Shown: positions 9,143 through 17,252 of the stretch, piece after piece
How the letters are laid out: each line of letters opens with the position of its first letter
Numbering within the stretch: the stretch's first letter is position 1
Source of the DNA: Bryopsis sp. KO-2023
Lineage: Eukaryota; Chlorophyta; Ulvophyceae; Bryopsidales; Bryopsidaceae
Assembly: GCA_030272585.1 (NCBI GenBank)
Contig: BSYQ01000005.1
Coordinates: forward strand, 3,937,501-4,001,500
Direction: 5' to 3'
Length of the DNA stretch: 64,000 bases
Program-made: the position numbers and the translations under genes
Notes under the pieces: model-generated
What the model was told of the DNA's origin: nothing
The model's input: the letters and a program-made list of their open reading frames with translations, nothing else
The model's database searches: none

Positions 9143-9583
9143 TCAGAGGTAGAAAATAAAACGTTTGCCCCAGAAAAAGGAAAAGAAAGGAAGAAAGAAC
9201 AGGTGTCACTTAGAGAAAACTTAGAAAACCTTAAAATCAGCCCTCACCTTACCCCACACCAGAGGAAGGAGCTGCTGGACCTTCTGCAGCGATACCCTGA
9301 TGCCTGCGCTTGGTCCTCGGATCAAGTGGGCCAAACCAACGTCCTATACCATGAGATCCCAACCGGTGATCACCCTCCTATCAGGCAGAACCCCTACCGC
9401 TTCAGCTTCGCGGAGAACCAAGTGGTGAAGTCAGAAGTGGCGAAGATGCTCTTGGATGGAGTGGTCCGGAAGTCGAAATCCCCGTGGGCCTCACCGATTG
9501 TTCTAGTGCCGAAGCCGGATGGAGCCGTGCGATTTTGTGTGGACTACCGCAAGCTAAACAAGATCACGACCCGGGATAGCTTC
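9143..9583 (+). pseudogene. B2 RT, N-terminal part
   Basis: This matches B1 from about base 2288: the VENKTFA block, then HEIPTGDHPPIRQNPYRFSF, then the FCVDYRKLNK block, ending at TRDSF where A1 inserted. There is no stop or frameshift inside. An upstream ATG at 8960 in the B1 LTR would fuse LTR, A-LTR tip and RT into one frame; that is a by-product of the junction and not a gene start. Confidence 0.88.
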
Positions 9584-10010
9584 TGTTAGTCTTTTAGCGC
9601 TATACGAGGTAGTTTGGGATAGAGCCGAGGGAGGCTGACGCATGTGGGTTCACGAGTAAGACAGATTAGACCCAGAGTTTGGGGCATGCGTCAGCGTACT
9701 ACACTTAGGGGTACTTAAGAGGCCCACTCGTTGTTTTGACATTCTTATTCTTCTTTACTTTGTAAGAACTCGGGATTCGTGGGATTGGTGTGTTCCCGCT
9801 TGTGTGTGTGTTTGTGTGTGTGTGTGTTAAGTGTTTGCCTGACGCAATCACTTCCCAACCCAAGTGCTCTAGTAGCGTTCACAACCGCGCTAGCTAGAGA
9901 GTTGTCTAAATCAACAAACCCCACAAGTATACTTGCGTTAGCCAGCAAGTTATCACGAATCCAACCAACACAGCCGACCACTATTGCGTCACCCACAAGC
10001 TTCACTATCA
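9584..10010 (+). repeat. 5' LTR of A1 (427 bp)
   Basis: TGTTAGTC...ACTATCA. It contains a (GT)n-like stretch at about 9803-9828 and four TGACGCA motifs in alternating orientation (9636-9642, 9687-9693, 9840-9846, 9985-9991). The first two form a 10-bp inverted repeat. It differs from the other A copies by a longer stretch after TTTTGACATTC. Confidence 0.95.
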
Positions 10011-10012
10011 AT

Positions 10013-10024
10013 TGGTTTCGGAGC
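10013..10024 (+). promoter_or_regulatory. A1 primer-binding site
   Basis: TGGTTTCGGAGC lies two bases after the LTR. It differs at two of twelve positions from the common plant iMet-tRNA site TGGTATCAGAGC. The same twelve bases occur in families A and C and in the SMART element. Confidence 0.85.
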
Positions 10025-10028
10025 TAGG

Positions 10029-10047
10029 CAAGAACTTTAAGTTCTTG
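10029..10047 (+). other. 19-nt palindrome next to the A1 primer site
   Basis: CAAGAACTT-T-AAGTTCTTG has nine perfectly paired bases on each side of one central base, four bases after the primer site. It is conserved in A2, A3 and A4. It could fold as a hairpin in the RNA or pair between two genomes; the role is inference. Confidence 0.7.
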
Positions 10048-10155
10048 AGATCGAAACTTGTGAACGTGGCGCAACAAACGTTTTTGTTTGTTTGTTTGGT
10101 AGAGAGAAACTCCAACCGTGGTTGTTGAGTACTCCCAAATAGTGGCTGAGAGACC

Positions 10156-12807
10156 ATGGCTGACCGTGAACACGCATTGGCAGTGCGCGAGCCTCAAGTC
10201 GAAGAGCCAGGGATTGAACCTGAGTTCGATGAGGAATTGCCTGACGCACCCAATGTTGTGTATCAACAAATAAACGTCCAGAACATCCACAATGTCCAGC
10301 AAGCAGCTGTCGACATAGACATGGGAGCTGATGCGGAAGCCTTAAGAGAGGATGTGGATGCGGTCCATGACCGTGTGGACGATTTAGCCCACGGGCTAAG
10401 GGGTCACCTGCAGCAAGTTGACCAGACACTGGGGCAGAGGCTAGCCCATACTGAGGCCTCTGTGTCGAACCAACTGGCTGGCGCATCAGAGGTGATCGGG
10501 CAGGCGCTGGAAACACAGCACCAGCATGCGCAACAGGTTGAGGCCACACAGCATGCGGTGGTGTCGCAACAGCAGAAGCTGGATTCAGTAGCGGCTCAAC
10601 ATAGTCGATACGAGCAGAGGCTATTACGCCAAGATATCGACCATAGAAAAGAAAGAGCCGAGATCAGAGCTTCTGTGGATGCAATAACGAGGAGAATGGA
10701 TGCCGCAGACATTCTAGCGGACTCTCGTTTTGCTGACCTAAAAGAAGCAACTGAAGCATCAGCACTTCAGTTAAAACAACTCTCCGAGTTATCCCTTGTT
10801 CAAGGGCGGAGAATTGAAGGCTTATTAGGAACTGTTGCGGATTCCAACGAAAAAGTCGAACGGACTCTAGAATTGTTTCGGGAGTCCTTGCATAAACAAG
10901 GTGCTGAGGTGAAGCGTTTGCAGAGCTCAAGAGTAGCAATTCAAAAAGATTTGATTGCCTTGGAGAAAAAGGCATCCAAAACCTGGGATCAGCAGCAAGA
11001 TGCAGCTGATGTGGTTGCCTTAAGATTATCTGGCCTGGAACGAAGCATGGAGGATGTGAGTGGCGGAAGCCAGAGTGCCCAAAGTGGAAGTGATGCTCGA
11101 GCAGTATCACCAGAGCGTGAAGAATCAACTTCCCCTGAGCCTGAGGACTCAGCCTTTGGGATGCCACTGCCGAAGAAATCAGTAAAGCAGTTGGCTGCAT
11201 CATGGCCGCCACTGGACCAGAGCTTCGCGGTAGGAATGGTTGGGGCAGGAACCTCAACAATACCGGCTCCTCCAGCAGTACAGGTCGAGGAGGGTGAAAT
11301 TGTTGCTGCAGAAGCACCACCATGCACTGCAGTGGACAGCGCACCAGACGTTGATTTCACATTCCCTCAATTGATACCTCCAAGTACAAGAGCTCAGCCT
11401 GGAGTACGCATCTCAGAACCCGACTCTGCCGATGGATCACGTAGACCCACACGAACTAACCCAAGAGTTCTCTCCTCAGCAGAAGTGTTATATCAAATTG
11501 ACCTTGAGCGTGCTAAGGCACAGGTCAGAGAAGAGAAAGGAAAAGAACCCATGCAGATCCCCACACGTACTGGAAGATTGGGACTTGGGTTAAGTGCTTT
11601 GGGAGCAAGGGTAGAAAATAATCCCTTTGCTGCACTTGGTTCATATGAGTCTACTGGTGGACCCAGTCGAGTTCCTCGCATGCGAGGTAACTTTGGAGAC
11701 CCTGGTGATGACGACCCAGATGATGATGGCGGTGATGATTACCGCGACAGACGAAACCGCCCACCTTCCCGCATTCCAGGTGCGCCTGATGGCGGAGGAG
11801 GTGGTGGCGGCGGTGGAGATGGTGGAGGCGGTGGACCTCCCGGTGGACCTCCTGGTGGAGGTGGAGGTGGAGGTGGCGCTGGACCGGCAGGGCCAGGACC
11901 TCCTAGGCAAGGACAGTGGTTGCCTAGCACCGTCAAGTTGCAAATGCCTCGCGCATTTAACGGAAGTGGAGAACCAAAAGCCCGTAAATGGCAAGTGCTC
12001 ATGACGCGGTACTTGAGAACCTGCGGAGTGCATGAAGCACAGTGGCAATCGATTATGGCCACTAACCTTTATGGGGCTGCCTCGGATTGGTTAACGATGC
12101 AAGAGTTGAAAATTCACCGAGGTGAAAGACCACCCTTCCGTGACTGGATGGACTTCATGGATGGCTTAGCTACAGCTTTCGAATTCTCTAGTGATCGAGA
12201 TGAAGCGTGGCGTGACCTCCACAAACTCAAGCAGACTGGAACCGTGAAACAGTTCGTTAAAGAGTTTCAGCGGTTAGTCTTGAGGATTCCAGACCTCGAA
12301 GAGGATCACCAGTATTTGCTCTTCGTGGATGGACTTAAAAGTGAAGTTCAGAAGTTAGTCGCAGCAACGGTACCTCGAGATGTCGAGGCCGCCATCATAT
12401 CCGCCGAACGATTGGAAGCCCTTGGAGTTGGAACACAAGGCCAAGGAGGGCAAACCAATCAGAAAAAGAAAGGAGTCTGGCGTGGTGGAAGAAAGAAGAA
12501 AGGCCAGAATCAGGGTCAGCAGCAGCAGAACCCTACACCACCAGCCCAAGCACCACCACAAGCTGCCGCAGGAGTACAACAGCAGCAGCAACAGCAACAA
12601 GGACGAGGAGGAGGACGTGGTGGTGGTGGACGTGGACGCGGTGGTGGTAACCGTGGAAGAGGACAAGCCAATCAGGGAAGACAGAACCCCCAGGGGGGAG
12701 GGGGATATAATTGTTATCTTTGTGGAAAGAAGGGTCACCCTGTGAGGCAATGTCCTAGATTGGAGGAGGTGAAAAACCTCCCCGATGTAAAAAAAATGTT
12801 AAACTGA
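10156..12807 (+). CDS. A1 Gag (883 aa)
   Basis: The structural protein of the particle. Start: the ATG at 10156 is the first good one, about 145 bases after the 5' LTR. Residues 30-310 are mostly helical and heptad-like (predicted coiled coil). Residues 310-560 are an acidic, Ser/Pro-rich linker ending in long glycine runs coded by GGTGGA-type repeats. Residues about 590-760 are the retrotransposon Gag core (MPRAFNGSGE ... ASDWLTMQEL ... FVDGLKSEV). Residues 800-845 are Gln-rich and RGG-rich, and the CCHC knuckle is C853-X2-C856-X4-H861-X4-C866. It is longer than most Ty3 Gags because of the N-terminal coil. The stop at 12805 lies just after the A8 slippery run. Confidence 0.93.
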   Translation: MADREHALAVREPQVEEPGIEPEFDEELPDAPNVVYQQINVQNIHNVQQAAVDIDMGADAEALREDVDAVHDRVDDLAHGLRGHLQQVDQTLGQRLAHTEASVSNQLAGASEVIGQALETQHQHAQQVEATQHAVVSQQQKLDSVAAQHSRYEQRLLRQDIDHRKERAEIRASVDAITRRMDAADILADSRFADLKEATEASALQLKQLSELSLVQGRRIEGLLGTVADSNEKVERTLELFRESLHKQGAEVKRLQSSRVAIQKDLIALEKKASKTWDQQQDAADVVALRLSGLERSMEDVSGGSQSAQSGSDARAVSPEREESTSPEPEDSAFGMPLPKKSVKQLAASWPPLDQSFAVGMVGAGTSTIPAPPAVQVEEGEIVAAEAPPCTAVDSAPDVDFTFPQLIPPSTRAQPGVRISEPDSADGSRRPTRTNPRVLSSAEVLYQIDLERAKAQVREEKGKEPMQIPTRTGRLGLGLSALGARVENNPFAALGSYESTGGPSRVPRMRGNFGDPGDDDPDDDGGDDYRDRRNRPPSRIPGAPDGGGGGGGGGDGGGGGPPGGPPGGGGGGGGAGPAGPGPPRQGQWLPSTVKLQMPRAFNGSGEPKARKWQVLMTRYLRTCGVHEAQWQSIMATNLYGAASDWLTMQELKIHRGERPPFRDWMDFMDGLATAFEFSSDRDEAWRDLHKLKQTGTVKQFVKEFQRLVLRIPDLEEDHQYLLFVDGLKSEVQKLVAATVPRDVEAAIISAERLEALGVGTQGQGGQTNQKKKGVWRGGRKKKGQNQGQQQQNPTPPAQAPPQAAAGVQQQQQQQQGRGGGRGGGGRGRGGGNRGRGQANQGRQNPQGGGGYNCYLCGKKGHPVRQCPRLEEVKNLPDVKKMLN

Positions 12808-12842
12808 CCGCCAGGCAGGAAACTGCTTCGTCTGAGCCTGGC
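12789..12842 (+). promoter_or_regulatory. A1 gag-pol -1 frameshift signal
   Basis: Eight A (12789-12796) hold the heptamer A AAA AAA in the gag phase, ten bases before the gag stop. The -1 frame is open from there to the pol ORF. A 7-bp stem, GCCAGGC (12810-12816) with GCCTGGC (12836-12842), follows after a spacer of about 14 bases. All four A copies keep it (A runs at 22909-22916, 44317-44324 on the minus strand, and 54843-54850). Spacing is a little long for a classic stimulator. Confidence 0.65.
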
Positions 12843-13061
12843 CGACGCAAACGTCGTAAGCGAAACAGAGTTCGTAGGCGGCGTAGGAAGCTAAGATCAA
12901 AAGTAGGTGCCTCGAAAAAGGTTTGTACTCACAGCGGAAAACCTGAGGAGCGGACTAGTACACCGCGTGAAGAGAGAACAGAGACACTCTCCACATCTAC
13001 CCAATCGGCACATGACAACTGCGATTGGAAAAATGAACAGAAGGAAAGCACACCGGATGAG

Positions 13062-16000
13062 ATGGACGCGCCTCATGCGTCATCTGCATCTCTTCCCTCT
13101 GTTAGTGAATCTGTGGGCTCATTGGAGTCGCAGAGTAGTCTACAGGAGTCCCTGCCTGCAGACGTAGACGATAGTGGGTCAGAAACAACCCAGCGGTCTA
13201 CCACAGAGCGAGTTAATGTGTCAGAAGTTCGATCAACTTCGTCAACCAAGGGTGACACATGCCCTCTGTTAAAAATTCAAGAAGTGCCTGTGAGAGGGTA
13301 CGAAGTAAAAGCACGGATCAAGACCACGGACCTTTATGCATTCATTGATTGTGGAAGTACCGCAAACTATATCAATGATAAGGTAGCGCGTGATCTCGGG
13401 TTGTCGATTACACCAAGCTCAAAGAGAGCAATGTTGGCAAACGGAGATATTAAAGAACTGGCTGGCAGCTGTAACAACCTCCGAGTAAAGATAGGAGGGC
13501 TGAAGTGCAAAATGAAAGCGGATCTGTTCCCAGACCTTGGTTATGACCTAATATTGGGCATGCCTTGGTTGCAGAAAGAAAACCCCCGCATAGACTTTCA
13601 GCAAAATGAGATTTCAGTTTGCAAAAACAGCCAAGTGTTTCATCTCCCGTTGCGTCATCCAACCCAAGAGAGTATTGAACCTGAACGAAAAGTACAGTCG
13701 ATACTGCAAGAAGTGCCAGTGACTGAGTGTTCAGCTAAACGAATGATGCGTCATCTCAAAACAGAGACAGCATTCATGGTTGTAGTGCAAGAATCTGAAG
13801 AGAAAGCTTTAGGCCAACATGAATTGCCTGACGCAATAGAGCGAACACAGCCATTCAACACTGAGGATGAGATTGGTAAACTTATTCGTTCAGACACCCC
13901 TGCCGAAATTAAAAAGGTGGTAGAAACACACCGTGGTGTGTTCCCTCGTGATTTACCCCCAGGGATCCCTCCGAAGAGAAAAGGTCATGAATTTAAGATA
14001 GACCTGGAGGATCCAACACCTATCCATCGTCCAATATACAAGCTTTCACCAGCAGAGCTGGATGAAGTGAAAGCACAAGTGGACTACCTTCTGGAACAGA
14101 AGAAAATCAAACCATCCGAGTCCCCTTGGGGCGCGCCAATCCTGTTTGTACCAAAAAAGGATGGAGGCTTAAGGATGTGTGTGGATTACAGGTGGATCAA
14201 TAAGGTGACGGTGAAAAACCGGTATCCTTTACCCCTGCCAGAAGAATTGATGGATAGAGTGTTCAAAGCCAAAGTGTTCTCGAAGTTAGATCTGCGATCA
14301 GGCTATTGGCAATTTCCAGTAAGGCCATCTGATACAGATAAAACAGCGTTCCGCACGAGATACGGTCACTTTGAGTTTTTGGTAGCGCCTTTTGGGCTAA
14401 CCAATTGCCCAGCGCAATTCCAAACTCTAGTGCAAGACCTACTCGCAGAGTTTTTAGATGATTTTGTTGTTGTCTTTATCGATGACATACTCATCTTCTC
14501 TGAAAATATGGAACAGCATGCCGAACACTTAGAGAAAGTCCTGTCGCGACTAGCAGAATATCAGCTTTTTGCTAAGGCAAGTAAAAGTGAGCTGGCTGTC
14601 GCAACAGTAGACTATCTTGGCTACCGCATTAGCGGAAGTGGGTTAGAACCACAGGAACAAAAAGTGAAGGCAGTGAAGGAGTGGAAGGAACTACAGAGTG
14701 TTAGCGATGTACGTAGTTTCCTTGGAATGGTTTCATACTACAGGAAATTCATTCCCCAGTTTGCACATGTTGCTGGACCACTCCATGACTTAGTGAAAAA
14801 AGACCATCCCTGGAGATGGGGACAGGTTGAGCGTGGCGCATTCAATGAACTGAAAAAGCGTTTAAGTCAAGCTCCCGTCCTTATTTTTCCAGATGCGTCA
14901 CTGCCTTACACTGTGATCACTGATGCGTCGAATGAGGCCATCGGTGCCGTGTTAACACAGGATCACGGAGAGGGGCTACAGCCAATAGCTTACCTCTCAC
15001 GTAGATTCAAGCCTGCCGAGCTTAACTATGCACCATACGACAAAGAGTTGTGTGCAATATGTTATGCGATGGTGCAGTGGAGACATTATCTAGAAGGTTG
15101 TGCGGGTGGAGTAACAGTGTTCACTGACCACCAACCTCTGACGCATATTCTGTCGCAGAGGAACCTTTCTAGAACCCAAGCAAGATGGCTTGAGGCGGGG
15201 TACCTGACTTCGATCAACCCCAAGATCTCCTATATCAAAGGCAAGGCTAATGTGTTGGCAGATGCTCTCTCCCGCAGTGTTCCTAAGCCCGTGGAAACTG
15301 CGATGAACATTTCCACTTGGCAAGTGCATCAAGCAAGCCAAGACGAGTGGAAACAAGCCCTCCAAGCTGATAACTCCTTGGTGAAGATATTGCGGAAGCT
15401 TGAGAGTGGCGAGGAAGTTGAGGGATATTTCCTCAGAGAGGGAATACTCTGGACGGTCCCAAAGAGAGGATTAGTCGAGAAAGTGGTGGTTCCTAAAGGC
15501 CAGCGCAATAAGATCATGAAGGAGTGCCATGAGACACCTTCAGCAGGCCATACAGGACCAGCGCGAACAGGAGAAATCCTAGCGCGGCGATATTGGTGGA
15601 AAGGGTGGATGAATGAGTTGAAGGCATTTGTGCGCGAATGCCCTGTGTGCCAACAAATAAAGGCTGACACACAGAAGCCTATGGGCTTACTTCAACCCCT
15701 GCCAATACCTGAGCGGAAGTGGGAGCAGATTACCACTGACTTGGTGACAGATCTACCAGCATCCAATGGGTTTAGTGCTGTAGCTGTCTTTGTCGATAGA
15801 CTTACCAAGTTTGTGCATTTCGCCCCATGTACTAAAGAGATTACCGCTGCAGGATACGCCCAACTTTTTATCGAACATGTTTACCGCAACCATGGCCTAC
15901 CTAAAGTGATTGTGTCTGATAGAGACCCTCGCTTTACCAGCAAGTTCTGGCAGACGCTTTTTAAAGCTCTGGGTACAGAGATTCGTATGAGTACAGCTTA

Positions 16001-16802
16001 CCACCCTCAGACGGATGGGCAGAGTGAGGTTACCATACGTACTCTGGAAAATTTTCTAAGGCCATATGCTGAGAGGTATCCCCATAAGTGGGTTGAGTAT
16101 TTACCTACAGCAGAGTTTGCAGCAAACAATGCAGTGAATGCGAGTACAGGGTTCGCACCTGCATACTTGATGTATGGGTACCATCCAGAAACACCAAACA
16201 TTGGTGGGACGGCAACGCAATTTCAAGTGGAAGCAGTTAAGACTATGGTAGCACGGATGGCACAGGACTTAGATACCGCAAAAGCATATTACTCTCGAGC
16301 ACAACACAGAATGTGTGTGAGTGCAAACAAGAAGAGGAAAGATATTGCTTTTGAGAAAGGGGATAAAGTCCTGATAAAAAGCCGTTTTATTCCGTTGGCT
16401 GCTTTGAACAAAGTGAGTCCCAAACTGCGCCGTCGATTTGTGGGTCCCTTTGAAATTGTGGAGAAAATATCAAAGGTGGCTTACAGAGTTCAACTTCCGG
16501 AAACATGGCTCATTCACCCAGTGTTTCATGTTTCTAAGTTCAAGCGTTATCACGCCTCGAGTGATAACAGCAGGCAGATACAACCTCCAGAAGGAGAGTT
16601 GATTGGTAGCGAAGTAGAGTATGAGGTCGAAAATATCCTAAGGGCTAGAGGTAAACGCAATCGTGAATACCTAGTGCTGTGGAAAGGATACGATCTACTT
16701 GACGCTACTTGGGAACCTGAAGCTAATCTGGTTAACGCACCAGGTATACTTCGCGCATTTAAAGAGAAAGAAAGAAAAGAGTTGCAGAAAGGAAGAGAAT
16801 AG
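13062..16802 (+). CDS. A1 Pol: protease-RT-RNase H-integrase-chromodomain (1246 aa from first Met)
   Basis: Protease has D96-C97-G98 instead of the usual D-S/T-G. RT has the MCVDYRWINK block near 364 and catalytic F-I-D474-D475. RNase H starts near 617 (ITDAS with D621). Integrase has H2C2 (HETPSAGH ... CPVC) near 822-860 and catalytic D893, D953 and E989. A GPF motif and a chromodomain follow (about 1184-1232, EYLVLWKGYDLLDATWEP), which typically steers integration to modified histones. The Met at 13062 is only the first Met: the frame is open upstream to the slippery run and encodes a strongly Arg/Lys-rich linker, so the natural product is probably Gag-Pol. Confidence 0.95.
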   Translation: MDAPHASSASLPSVSESVGSLESQSSLQESLPADVDDSGSETTQRSTTERVNVSEVRSTSSTKGDTCPLLKIQEVPVRGYEVKARIKTTDLYAFIDCGSTANYINDKVARDLGLSITPSSKRAMLANGDIKELAGSCNNLRVKIGGLKCKMKADLFPDLGYDLILGMPWLQKENPRIDFQQNEISVCKNSQVFHLPLRHPTQESIEPERKVQSILQEVPVTECSAKRMMRHLKTETAFMVVVQESEEKALGQHELPDAIERTQPFNTEDEIGKLIRSDTPAEIKKVVETHRGVFPRDLPPGIPPKRKGHEFKIDLEDPTPIHRPIYKLSPAELDEVKAQVDYLLEQKKIKPSESPWGAPILFVPKKDGGLRMCVDYRWINKVTVKNRYPLPLPEELMDRVFKAKVFSKLDLRSGYWQFPVRPSDTDKTAFRTRYGHFEFLVAPFGLTNCPAQFQTLVQDLLAEFLDDFVVVFIDDILIFSENMEQHAEHLEKVLSRLAEYQLFAKASKSELAVATVDYLGYRISGSGLEPQEQKVKAVKEWKELQSVSDVRSFLGMVSYYRKFIPQFAHVAGPLHDLVKKDHPWRWGQVERGAFNELKKRLSQAPVLIFPDASLPYTVITDASNEAIGAVLTQDHGEGLQPIAYLSRRFKPAELNYAPYDKELCAICYAMVQWRHYLEGCAGGVTVFTDHQPLTHILSQRNLSRTQARWLEAGYLTSINPKISYIKGKANVLADALSRSVPKPVETAMNISTWQVHQASQDEWKQALQADNSLVKILRKLESGEEVEGYFLREGILWTVPKRGLVEKVVVPKGQRNKIMKECHETPSAGHTGPARTGEILARRYWWKGWMNELKAFVRECPVCQQIKADTQKPMGLLQPLPIPERKWEQITTDLVTDLPASNGFSAVAVFVDRLTKFVHFAPCTKEITAAGYAQLFIEHVYRNHGLPKVIVSDRDPRFTSKFWQTLFKALGTEIRMSTAYHPQTDGQSEVTIRTLENFLRPYAERYPHKWVEYLPTAEFAANNAVNASTGFAPAYLMYGYHPETPNIGGTATQFQVEAVKTMVARMAQDLDTAKAYYSRAQHRMCVSANKKRKDIAFEKGDKVLIKSRFIPLAALNKVSPKLRRRFVGPFEIVEKISKVAYRVQLPETWLIHPVFHVSKFKRYHASSDNSRQIQPPEGELIGSEVEYEVENILRARGKRNREYLVLWKGYDLLDATWEPEANLVNAPGILRAFKEKERKELQKGRE

Positions 16803-17252
16803 GGAAGCAGAGTGTTTGATGGCTAAGGTGGAACTCCTTATAGCAAGGGGGCGCGAAAAAGGATACCTTAGAAAAACTCTGTCGACTTCCAAACCAACTC
16901 TTTATCTTTAATGCGTTAGGTGCCTAAGTTATTTGGCTGGCGCAGTAAGTGTAGCTTCAGTAGTACTTTAGAAACCGGGCAAACGATGTCACATTCGAGA
17001 TAGTGTGGTTGTTCCGAGAAAACCCCTATCAAGTGACGTGTTGAGGTGGTCTTGACGAGACTCCAACCGAGCAAAACGTTGGTGTCTCACCCCAATAACC
17101 CAACGAGGAAAGTGTACGAGTCACCCAGCCTTATAAGCGCAGCCCTCGAACCATTTTGCCCTAGTGTTTGTGTAAACGGAGCGAGCTCCTGAGTGAAAAA
17201 GAGTCTAAAGACGCACAAACCGTTGTTTATATCTTTCTTTCCGACGAACATA
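16803..17252 (+). promoter_or_regulatory. A1 spacer between pol and ORF3 with a TATA-like box
   Basis: This 450-base spacer contains CCTTATAAG at about 17130-17138, some 115 bases before the ORF3 ATG. It is conserved in all four A copies. It could be an internal promoter for ORF3, or the spacer could hold a splice acceptor. A 30-codon frame starting at 16819 is also present, but it has no other support. Confidence 0.45.

Noticed and set aside
8960..9589. A frame starting in the B1 LTR and running into RT
   Set aside because: It crosses two element junctions. The first 60 codons are LTR sequence.
9803..9830. GT-rich tract in the A LTRs as a regulatory or CRISPR-like repeat
   Set aside because: It is a simple microsatellite whose length varies between copies. 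There are no spacers.
11800..11900. Glycine-coding repeat in gag as a separate minisatellite
   Set aside because: It is inside an intact Gag frame with the same length in all four copies.
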